Source: DASRBO01 sp035653595 (GTDB lineage: Bacteria > Actinomycetota > Acidimicrobiia > Acidimicrobiales > JAJPHE01). From it: a DNA stretch of 48,209 bases. Below the pieces are notes generated by a model that saw nothing but the letters and a program-made list of their open reading frames with translations, searched no databases and was not told where the DNA came from. This document shows positions 42,048 through 48,209 of this stretch, in pieces. A program made the translations under genes and the position numbers. The stretch is taken from positions 1 to 48,209 of the forward strand of contig DASRBO010000126.1 in NCBI GenBank assembly GCA_035653595.1, written 5' to 3'. The first letter of the stretch is position 1; each line of letters starts with the position of its first letter.

Positions 42048-43982
42048 TCAGTCCCGTCTGAACCCGGCAACCCGGTCGGGGGAGATCGTCCGTCCCCCGC
42101 CGTCGGTGGGGACTGCCCTGCCGGCGAGGGCGTACACCTCGGCCCCGTCGACGGTCTCCTTGGCGAGCAGAGCTTCGACCAGGTGCTCGAGGACGTCGCG
42201 GTGTTGCTCGAGGACCGAGGTTGCCCGCTTCTCCGCCTCGCGGAGCAGCCTCTGCACCTCGGTGTCTATGGCGGCCTGGGTGCTGTCGGCGAACGGACGG
42301 CTCGACAGGGCGGCACCGTCGCCACCGAGGAAGACCGAGCCCCCGGAGGGATACCCGATCGGACCGAGAGCGGCCGATAAGCCGAACTCCCTCACCATCC
42401 TGGTGGCCAGCTCGGTGGCCTTGGCCAGATCGTTGGCCGCCCCGGTGGATCCGTGCCCGAAGACCACCAGCTCTCCCGCCCGTCCGCCCAGGTAGACCGC
42501 CAGGGTGTCGGTCAGGTAGTCCTCGCCGTAGAGATGGTGCTCCACCAGGGGCAGCTGCTCGGTGACCCCGAGGGCCTGGCCGGCAGGCAGGATCGTCACC
42601 TTGGCGACGGGATCGGCCTTGTCGGAGTAGGCCGCCATAAGAGCGTGGCCCGACTCGTGGACGGCCACGGCGTACTTCTCGTCCGGCAGCAGGACGTTGG
42701 AGCCCTCGCGGCGACCGAGGATGATCCTGTCGCGGGCCTGGTCGAAGTCGGCGGCGGTGAGCACCGTCCGGTCCGCCCGCACCGCGTTGATGGCCGCCTC
42801 GTTCACAAGGTTGGCCAGATCCGCTCCGGAGAAGCCCGGCGTGCCTCGGGCGACCGCGTTGAGGTCCACGCTGGTGTCGAGCTGCTTTCCCCGGGTGTGG
42901 ACTCCGAGGATTGCGACCCGGTCGCTCAAGGTGGGAAGCGGGATCACCACCTGACGATCGAACCGTCCAGGACGTAGCAGAGCGGGATCGAGGATCTCGG
43001 GGCGGTTGGTGGCGGCCAGCACGACTACGCCGGCGGATGGCTCGAAGCCGTCCATCTCCGCCAGCAGCTGGTTGAGCGTCTGCTCCCTCTCGTCGTTGGA
43101 GACGACCGCACCGCTGCCGGAGCGACGCTGCCCGATGGCGTCGATCTCGTCCACGAAGATGATCGCCGGCGCCCGCTTGCGAGCCTCAGCGAATAGATCC
43201 CTGACCCTCGAGGCGCCGACTCCGACGAACATCTCCACGAAGCTGGACCCGGTGACGGAGAAGAACGGCACCTTGGCCTCCCCGGCCACCGCCCGGGCCA
43301 GAAGCGTCTTGCCCGTGCCGGGCGGCCCGAGCATCAGGATGCCCCGGGGGGCCATGGCTCCCGCACCGGCGTAGCGGTCGGGGCCCTGGAGGAAGTCCAC
43401 CACCTCGCGGATTTCGGCCTTGGCCCCCTCGTAGCCGGCCACATCTTCGAAGGTCGTGCTCGGGCGCTCCTCGTCGAAGACCTTCGCCTTGGACCGGCCC
43501 ACGCCAAGTGCTCCCTGGAGGCCGCCCCGGCCGGCGCCGCGCGAGAGCCGCAGCCAGAGCCACCCGAGGACCACGAAGGGGAGAAGGAGGACGACCCACG
43601 AGAGCACCGTCGAGGAGAACGAGCTGCCGTTGCCGGTGGCCGATATCTGGACCCCGTGCGCCTCGAGGTTGCTGAGGAACGACTCCCCCGCCTGAGGAGG
43701 GATCGTCGTGGTGTACAGATGCCCGTTGGTGAGCGTTCCCTTGGCGCTGCCGTTCGACCCGATGGTGACGGTCTTGACCTTCTGGGCCGACACGTCGTGC
43801 TGGAACTGGGTGTAGTTGAGCGTGGTCGACGACGTGGGCTGAGTGGCCGGCGTCAGGAAGTACAGGAGGACGAACAGGCCCACAGCGATCGCCCAGAGCC
43901 AGTGCCGCCAGGTCGGAGGCGGTGGGGGTGCGGTGGGAACGCCTTCGTCCCGCGTGGGTGGAGTCGAAGCTCGCCTGGTCAT
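42048..43982 (-). CDS. ftsH: ATP-dependent zinc metalloprotease FtsH
   Basis: 644 residues from the ATG at 43982, which has GGAGG eight bases upstream; an in-frame GTG 11 codons earlier lacks an SD. Membrane-anchored AAA+ protease: first helix about 28-46, small outer domain, second helix about 119-138, Walker A GPPGTGKT, Walker B AIIFVDEIDAIG, second region of homology TNRPEILDPALLRPGRFDR, pore FVEMFVG (the V-G-V-G-A-S-R follows), and zinc site HESGH at 442-446 with the third ligand Asp in TGAANDLAKAT. It degrades damaged membrane proteins. This N-terminus with a proline-rich start (TAPPPPPTW) differs from the usual actinobacterial FtsH, and a second ftsH near tilS-hpt is likely elsewhere (inference). 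Confidence 0.95.
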   Translation of the reverse strand: MTRRASTPPTRDEGVPTAPPPPPTWRHWLWAIAVGLFVLLYFLTPATQPTSSTTLNYTQFQHDVSAQKVKTVTIGSNGSAKGTLTNGHLYTTTIPPQAGESFLSNLEAHGVQISATGNGSSFSSTVLSWVVLLLPFVVLGWLWLRLSRGAGRGGLQGALGVGRSKAKVFDEERPSTTFEDVAGYEGAKAEIREVVDFLQGPDRYAGAGAMAPRGILMLGPPGTGKTLLARAVAGEAKVPFFSVTGSSFVEMFVGVGASRVRDLFAEARKRAPAIIFVDEIDAIGQRRSGSGAVVSNDEREQTLNQLLAEMDGFEPSAGVVVLAATNRPEILDPALLRPGRFDRQVVIPLPTLSDRVAILGVHTRGKQLDTSVDLNAVARGTPGFSGADLANLVNEAAINAVRADRTVLTAADFDQARDRIILGRREGSNVLLPDEKYAVAVHESGHALMAAYSDKADPVAKVTILPAGQALGVTEQLPLVEHHLYGEDYLTDTLAVYLGGRAGELVVFGHGSTGAANDLAKATELATRMVREFGLSAALGPIGYPSGGSVFLGGDGAALSSRPFADSTQAAIDTEVQRLLREAEKRATSVLEQHRDVLEHLVEALLAKETVDGAEVYALAGRAVPTDGGGRTISPDRVAGFRRD

Positions 43983-44050
43983 TGTGCGAGCCTCCGCCCA
44001 ATGGCCCTGGGACACCAGGGCCTTCCGTCACCAATTCAGGCTCTGACCCG

Positions 44051-44920
44051 TCACGTTCGACTCACCGTAAGGGCGGCGGCACGCCGGGACGCCGGCCAGA
44101 TTGGATCGGCGATGGCGGCCCGGATGTGGCCAACGGACCGGGTCAGTAGCTCGGGGATGGCGCTGGCCTTGGCCTCTTCGCTCAGCCAGACGAGCTCGAT
44201 CTCGTCGCCTTCGGCCAGGGTCGACCAGGCCAGGCCATGGCCTAGGTCGCCCGCGCCGGCGGAGATGAGGACGCCCCCGCCCTCCTGCTGGACGGCCCAT
44301 CGAGGGTCCACCAGCGCCGCCCCGAACCGCTCCACCAGGAAGTCGATGATCGCCGTGCCGGCGACGAAGATCCAGCAGTTGCTGGCCAGCGGATCGAGCC
44401 CGGGCGACGGGGCCGACTCGAGCAGGCGACGCTGCCCTTCCGACCGGAACGGCTCCGCCCCCGTGCGCACCAGCTCGGCCAGCCTCTCCGCCGTCTCGAT
44501 GGTGGCGCTCGCCACGTCGTCGGAGAGCTCCAGCTCCTCGAACTCGTCCCAGTCGACGATCCGGGGGTCCTCGCCGTAGGACCAGACGACGTCCAGGGCC
44601 AGGTCGCGGAAGTGCACCAACCCCGGATGCGGCTCCAGTGGAGAGCAGAGGTCCACCTTGGCCGAGCTGTAGCCGAACCAAGCCACCCAGCGCCGACCGG
44701 GCTCGACGACACCAACTGCGGCCAGGTGCCCCACGTAGCCCACCTCGCCGGTGGTCAGGTCGGTCTGCAACGTGTAGGGCGGTACGAGGATCCAAAGGCC
44801 GTGCTCGTCGGCGCCGATGACCCGGCTCCCCCAGCCCACCAGTCGGTCAAGCTCGAAGTACTTGCTGACCCGCAACATGTCGCCCGGCTCAACCGACCAG
44901 GTCCGCGCAGTGTTCTGCAA
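44051..44920 (-). CDS. DUF402-like protein with an extra C-terminal domain
   Basis: 289 residues from the TTG at 44920; GGAGG lies five bases upstream and a good promoter 31 bases upstream of the start, so later ATG starts are less likely. The N-terminal ~150 residues resemble DUF402 (FomD-like phosphatases): VEPGDMLRVSKYFELDRLVG, RRWVAWFGYSSAKVDLCSPLE, HFRDLALDVVWSYGEDPRIV and DWDEFEELEL, which holds the usual acidic cluster. The C-terminal ~110 residues (NCWIFVAGTAIIDFLVERFG, LAEGDEIELVWLSEEAKA) are not part of that family and are not recognised. DUF402 proteins are often about 180 residues. The enzymatic role is unproven; nucleoside diphosphatase activity is known in relatives. Confidence 0.65.
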   Translation of the reverse strand: MQNTARTWSVEPGDMLRVSKYFELDRLVGWGSRVIGADEHGLWILVPPYTLQTDLTTGEVGYVGHLAAVGVVEPGRRWVAWFGYSSAKVDLCSPLEPHPGLVHFRDLALDVVWSYGEDPRIVDWDEFEELELSDDVASATIETAERLAELVRTGAEPFRSEGQRRLLESAPSPGLDPLASNCWIFVAGTAIIDFLVERFGAALVDPRWAVQQEGGGVLISAGAGDLGHGLAWSTLAEGDEIELVWLSEEAKASAIPELLTRSVGHIRAAIADPIWPASRRAAALTVSRT

Positions 44921-44950
44921 CCCCCACCTCCGCCTTCCCCCGAGCAGAGG

Positions 44951-44979
44951 ACGGTAAGGGGTGCGTCGACAGGATGCAA
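44951..44979 (-). promoter_or_regulatory. Candidate promoter of the DUF402-like gene
   Basis: On the minus strand: TTGCAT (44979-44974), 17 bases, TACCGT (44956-44951). The expected start of transcription falls near 44944, giving a 24-base leader that contains GGAGG and the TTG start at 44920. The remaining bases up to 45133 show no further gene, only a stop-rich stretch. Confidence 0.5.
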
Positions 44980-45133
44980 GGAAAACCTGTGATCCTGGGC
45001 GCCTTTTACCAAGGCCCACACTGACAGGAGCACTACCACCTAGCTCCGCCGGGAAGGCGCACTTTCAGTAGACACCAAGACGAGCTAGTCGTCAAGGACC
45101 CGGGCCGGCCCCAACATCCGTTATGGCGTTCGG

Positions 45134-45292
45134 GTGGTCAGAACACCGGAACAGGCGGTAGCCGACCTGGTGGAAGCTCTCGACAGTCTCGGACTGGGTC
45201 TTCGGTTCCGGGTCGGAGGCTCGGCGGTCAATCTGGTCGTGCAAGTGCCCGACGGCGCCGAGTTGACCGCCGAGGTCAAAGGCCCCGGGTGA
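45134..45292 (+). CDS. Short uncharacterised ORF, possible remnant
   Basis: Open from a GTG at 45134 (52 residues; frame open from 45089). It reads PEQAVADLVEALDSLGLGLR followed by FRVGGSAVNLVVQVPDGAEL, an alpha-beta pattern that could be a real small domain. No SD is visible. Its TGA overlaps the next frame's GTG as GTGA. It may be a small gene pair with the next frame or the decayed end of a longer gene. Not recognised. Confidence 0.35.
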   Translation: MVRTPEQAVADLVEALDSLGLGLRFRVGGSAVNLVVQVPDGAELTAEVKGPG

Positions 45293-45564
45293 CCACCGCC
45301 GAAGCCGCCCGTTTGGTGCGGTCCCAATCCCCCGGGCCGACGCCCTGCACCCCAGTGGTGGTCGCGGACCGGGTGGTGCCCCACGCCAGGGACGTCCTGG
45401 GCAACGCCGGATGGGGTCGGTTCGACCGACGGGGGCGTCTCCGCCTGGCGGGTCCTGGTCTCGCGATCGACACCGACGTCGACACCGCGGCGCTCGTACT
45501 CCCGGCCGCTAGTTCGACCGTGAATCATGAGGGGCTCTCCCAAGCGGTCGGGTCGTTGAGGTAG
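45289..45564 (+). CDS. Uncharacterised ORF with a winged-helix-like C-terminal half
   Basis: 91 residues. TTAEAARLVRSQSPGPTPCT is followed by VVVADRVVPHARDVLGNAGW and GRFDRRGRLRLAGPGLAIDT. The ADR...AGW...DRRGRLRL phrase recurs in many actinobacterial hypothetical proteins that I cannot name. The last ~15 residues run over the end of the convergent gene at 45525-45869, so the true C-terminus may be shorter or the gene truncated. GTGA overlap with the preceding short frame. Confidence is low. Confidence 0.4.
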   Translation: MTTAEAARLVRSQSPGPTPCTPVVVADRVVPHARDVLGNAGWGRFDRRGRLRLAGPGLAIDTDVDTAALVLPAASSTVNHEGLSQAVGSLR

Positions 45565-45869
45565 AGGCCACAGGCGCAATCGAGCGCCTCCTCAGGACTG
45601 CCGGCGGTGAAGCCGGTCGGCAGCACCGCGTCTTCGTAGTCGTCATGGCTGGCCCGGAAGATGGCGAAGCCCCAGCGGCTGGCGGAGCCGCCGTAGCGCA
45701 GGCGGCACAGAGGCAGTACCTCGCCGTCGCCGAGGTGCCCGTCTACGTAGGCGTAATTGGCCCGGAACCGCACGGCCACCTGGTCCAGGTCCGGCCAGCG
45801 CTCGCGGGCCCTGGCGTTGAGGCGCTGGGTGAGGCTGGACTTGGTCGACTCCGGCGGGCGGGGAGGCAC
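45525..45869 (-). CDS. Conserved actinobacterial small protein of unknown function
   Basis: 114 residues. Segments such as RWPDLDQVAVRFRANYAYVD, LPLCRLRYGGSASRWGFAIF and RASHDDYEDAVLPTGFTAG read as a compact, well-conserved domain that I have seen in hypothetical proteins of actinobacteria (recollection, not a search). A CACGLYL end holds two cysteines. The start is GTG at 45869; the SD is weak. Not a transposase or toxin that I can recognise. It is divergent from the HTH/Clp-N gene. Confidence 0.6.
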   Translation of the reverse strand: MPPRPPESTKSSLTQRLNARARERWPDLDQVAVRFRANYAYVDGHLGDGEVLPLCRLRYGGSASRWGFAIFRASHDDYEDAVLPTGFTAGSPEEALDCACGLYLNDPTAWESPS

Positions 45870-45977
45870 CCCTACATCTTCGCCCGGGGCCTCAAGCCGC
45901 CAGCGCCACCTTCTGGCCCCCGTGGGCGTCGATGCGCCGGCCTGCAGGACCGCTTCTTGACGGCCGTATAGCGCTAC

Positions 45978-46006
45978 TTGACTTTTGACAATTGGCGCCG
46001 CATGCT
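45978..46006 (+). promoter_or_regulatory. Candidate promoter of the HTH/Clp-N fusion gene
   Basis: TTGACT (45978-45983), 17 bases, CATGCT (46001-46006), then six bases to the ATG at 46013. A second TTGACA (45985-45990) overlaps the spacer, so the -35 could be either. The short distance from -10 to ATG again suggests a leaderless transcript. No ClgR-type palindrome was seen. Confidence 0.4.
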
Positions 46007-46012
46007 CGGGGC

Positions 46013-46930
46013 ATGAGCCACCATCTCGTCGGCGTAGCCGAAGTGGCCGCCATCCTCGGGGTGAGCCGTCAGAGGGTTCACCAACTCATCGAGGCCGGCG
46101 ACTTCCCCGCCCCCGAGGCGGAGCTCAGCGCCGGCAAGGTCTGGTCCCGCGAAGCGGTGGACGCCTGGCGAGCGGCCCATCCCGAGCGGCTGGTCGAGGA
46201 CAGTCAGGCCCGTCCGCTTCTCTACGACTTCTCCGAGGCCGCCCGCAGGGTGATCGGCCGGGCCCAGGATGAGTCCCGACGCCTGGGCCACTCCTGGTTG
46301 GGCACCGAGCATCTGCTGCTTGGCCTCCTGGGGGGCGAGGCCGCCAGTGTCACCTCCGCCCTGGCTCAGGTCGGCATCTCCAGGCAGGGCTTCGAGCAGA
46401 GGCTGCTCGCCGAGCCCCTACCCGCCGGAAGGGCGGCGGAGGGACCGGTGCCGTTCACCCCCAGGGCCATGAGCTGCCTGCAGAAGGCGATCTCCCTGGC
46501 CAAGTCGGCCGGCGAGGCGGTGGCCGAGCCCCGGCACATAGCGCTGGCGGCAGCGGCCGACCATGCGTCACTGGCGGCGAGGCTGATGGCCGAACTGGCC
46601 GGTAGCGACCAGGCCAAGCTGGAAGCTGACCTCAGCGGACGCCTCCGTGCGGGGGCCCCCGACCTCGTCATCAGGGTGGCGGCCGAGGTGTCCGAGCCCA
46701 AAGGGGGCCCGGTGCGATGCTCCTTCTGCAACAAGGTCCACACCCAGGTGGCCAAGGTCATCGCCGGCCCGGGGGTCTACATCTGCAACGAGTGCGTCGG
46801 CCTCTGCGACGAGATCCTCGCCGCCGAGCAGGTCACGCCTCGACCGATCGCCGATCCCGCCGCCCTGGCCCGGCGGCTCGAGACCGTCGCCCGGGAGGTC
46901 GAGGAGATCCGAGCTCTCCTGGCCGACTGA
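46013..46930 (+). CDS. HTH protein fused to Clp-N repeats and a ClpX-type zinc finger
   Basis: 305 residues from the ATG at 46013. Residues 3-58 form a winged/AlpA-MerR-like helix-turn-helix (VGVAEVAAILGVSRQRVHQL, VWSREAVDAWRAAHPER). Residues 72-200 carry the two-repeat ClpA/ClpC N-terminal fold (FSEAARRVIGRAQDESRR, GHSWLGTEHLLLGLL; VPFTPRAMSCLQKAISLAKS). Residues 234-268 are a ClpX zinc-binding domain with Cys236, Cys239, Cys258 and Cys261; over the 30 residues from the first to fifth cysteine, 21 are identical to the ClpX of this window. A coiled C-terminus follows. There is no AAA+ module or protease site. It may be a DNA-bound sensor or adaptor that Clp unfoldases recognise. The combination is not one I know. 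Confidence 0.85.
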   Translation: MSHHLVGVAEVAAILGVSRQRVHQLIEAGDFPAPEAELSAGKVWSREAVDAWRAAHPERLVEDSQARPLLYDFSEAARRVIGRAQDESRRLGHSWLGTEHLLLGLLGGEAASVTSALAQVGISRQGFEQRLLAEPLPAGRAAEGPVPFTPRAMSCLQKAISLAKSAGEAVAEPRHIALAAAADHASLAARLMAELAGSDQAKLEADLSGRLRAGAPDLVIRVAAEVSEPKGGPVRCSFCNKVHTQVAKVIAGPGVYICNECVGLCDEILAAEQVTPRPIADPAALARRLETVAREVEEIRALLAD

Positions 46931-47027
46931 CGGCTGAACCAGGTGGCCGCCAGTGCGACACACCTCGGCAGCACACCGATCAGGCCGCGCCCCGACCGGT
47001 GCCTGCGGAACCTGCCGCTGCGGGTAG

Positions 47028-48209
47028 TCAGGTGCGCCGGCTGGTGCGGGCGGACCGGCTTCGTGGGCCCCGGGCGCCCTTGAGCTTGGCCTTCGGCGCC
47101 GGCCGCGGCAGCAGGTCGAGATAGGGGCTGGGGCGGTTCTCCCACCCCCGGCCGTTGGTGGCCGACCAGGTGAGGTGAAGCTCCCGCCGGGCCCGCGAGA
47201 CCGCCACATGGAGCAGACGCTCCTCCTCGTCGAGCTCCTCCGGAACCTCGGCGAAGGCGGACGGAACGGCCCCGTCGGTCATCCCCACGACCAAGACGAC
47301 GTCCCACTCCAGACCCTTGGCCCGATGCATGGTAGAGAGGGTCACACCGGGAACGCGGGGCCCGTGGGTGTGCACGGCCAGTGAGTTGATCTGGTCCAGC
47401 AGGCCCTTGGCGTCGGCCCGAGCCGTCTCCGGGCTGGCCTCCACCAGCTCGAGGAGCGCCTGGTGCGACTCCCACCGGGCGCGGGCTGCCCCGAGCCCCT
47501 CGGGCGGTGCGTCGCGGTCGAAGCCGGCGCGGGCGAGGATCGAGTTGAGCAGCTCGAGCCCCGGCACCTCCGGTTGCGCCCGGGCGGCTCGTCCGAAGGG
47601 AACCAGGACGGAGCGGACCTCCGGGCGCTCGAAGAAGGTGGTGTCCTCGGCCACCACCGTCGCCACGCCGGCCCGGGCCAGGGCGGCCTCGAAGCGGGCC
47701 TGGGTGGCGTTGAACCGGTAGAGGACGGCGATCTGGTCGGGAGGCACGCCCTGGGCGATGGCCCGCTTGGCCGCCCCGGCCACCCAGGCGGCCTCGCCTC
47801 GCTCGTCGTTGGTGTCGGTGACCTTGGGCGCCGGCCCGCTCCCGCGGGTGGGGACGAGGGGCTTGGCCCCGGGGGTGCGGGCCAGGCGGTTGGCCCAGTC
47901 GATGATCTCCGGCGTGGAGCGGTAGTTGTGGCTGAGGGCGAAGGTCTGGGCCTGCGGGTAGCGACGGGCGAACCCGGTCAGGTAGGCGGGATCGGCACCC
48001 TTCCAGGAGTAGATGGCCTGCCGCGGGTCGCCCACCACGCACAGCTCCTGGTTCTCGCCGGCGATGGCATCGAGGAGGCACTGCTGGGCCGGATCGGTGT
48101 CCTGGTACTCGTCGACGGTGATGTACGCCCACCTCCGCCTCACCGCCCGGGCCGCCGCCTCGTCCCTCTCCAACAGATCGCTGGCCAGCCCGAGCAGGTC
48201 GGCGAAGTC
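47028..48209 (-). CDS. UvrD/PcrA-type SF1 DNA helicase, C-terminal part
   Basis: Open to the right edge of the window; 393 residues of the C-terminal part. Helicase motifs II to VI are visible in order: DEYQDTD (Walker B), VVGDPRQAIYSWKGADP, HNYRSTPEIIDWANRL, STMHRAKGLEWDVVLVVG and HVAVSRARREL. It would unwind DNA with 3'-5' polarity using ATP in repair. The end (SPYLDLLPRPAPKAKLKG, then a basic tail) resembles actinobacterial UvrD2 proteins, but without an HRDC domain after it. It converges on the HTH/Clp-N gene with a 97-base gap that shows no terminator. Confidence 0.92.
   Translation of the reverse strand, partial: DFADLLGLASDLLERDEAAARAVRRRWAYITVDEYQDTDPAQQCLLDAIAGENQELCVVGDPRQAIYSWKGADPAYLTGFARRYPQAQTFALSHNYRSTPEIIDWANRLARTPGAKPLVPTRGSGPAPKVTDTNDERGEAAWVAGAAKRAIAQGVPPDQIAVLYRFNATQARFEAALARAGVATVVAEDTTFFERPEVRSVLVPFGRAARAQPEVPGLELLNSILARAGFDRDAPPEGLGAARARWESHQALLELVEASPETARADAKGLLDQINSLAVHTHGPRVPGVTLSTMHRAKGLEWDVVLVVGMTDGAVPSAFAEVPEELDEEERLLHVAVSRARRELHLTWSATNGRGWENRPSPYLDLLPRPAPKAKLKGARGPRSRSARTSRRT

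Overview
The window is very GC-rich, with G or C at almost every third codon position. It has dense genes on both strands, frequent GTG/TTG starts, many 4-base stop/start overlaps and several apparently leaderless promoters. The folC-clpX-clpP-tig order, the actinobacterial-type NlpC/P60 and CAP secreted proteins, MMPL and DUF1206 membrane proteins and a PPM phosphatase/STAS/HATPase cassette all point to a chromosomal segment of an actinobacterium, possibly a deep lineage such as Acidimicrobiia (inference). I see no tRNA, rRNA, CRISPR array, transposase, integrase or phage gene. No gap between genes exceeds 300 bases.

Layout. 1-5305: end of a methyltransferase gene, then on the minus strand a proteostasis operon tig-clpP-clpX-folC with a single clpP. 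5306-9961: two-way intergenic region with a tandem GGGGACA-type repeat, a serine hydrolase, a secreted NlpC/P60 hydrolase, and small enzymes (DUF2237, PPOX-fold, ArsC, GNAT). 10065-14735: a secreted beta-propeller/Ig-repeat protein, then a partner-switching cassette (membrane PPM phosphatase, STAS antagonist, HATPase kinase). 14779-20961: a second serine hydrolase, an infC operon (unknown gene, infC with a probable AUA start, DinB-like gene), an acyl-CoA dehydrogenase-like gene and an acyl-CoA carboxylase carboxyltransferase. 21234-25483: a small unknown gene, a DUF455 di-iron protein, a zinc-knuckle-like protein, and an AidB-like dehydrogenase followed by a low-molecular-weight phosphatase. 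25524-29099: a four-gene Zn/Mn ABC importer behind a leaderless promoter with an operator-like palindrome. 29304-38874: a CAP-domain wall protein, a 33-residue membrane microprotein, lon with a hairpin over its ribosome-binding site, an MMPL transporter fused to a cyclic-nucleotide-binding domain, a DUF1206 protein, an ABM-fold protein and an amidase. 38923-48209: an ECF sigma factor fused to ankyrin repeats and a degenerate F1-ATPase-beta-like domain, polyphosphate kinase 2, ftsH, a DUF402 protein, small unknown genes, an HTH/Clp-N/ClpX-zinc-finger fusion, and the C-terminal part of a UvrD-type helicase.

Themes. Protein quality control recurs (trigger factor, ClpXP, Lon, FtsH, and a putative DNA-binding protein built from Clp-adaptor domains), as does regulation by domain fusion. 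The strongest candidates for something undescribed are: the sigma-ankyrin-F1beta-like protein (38923-40815), which may be a one-component sigma factor; the HTH-ClpN-ClpX-ZBD protein (46013-46930), which could link Clp proteases to transcription; the MMPL-cNMP fusion (33402-36107); and the infC operon, with its AUA start, ATAG overlap, leaderless upstream peptide and SD-sequestering hairpin. All functions are inferred from sequence motifs read by eye; no database search was run.
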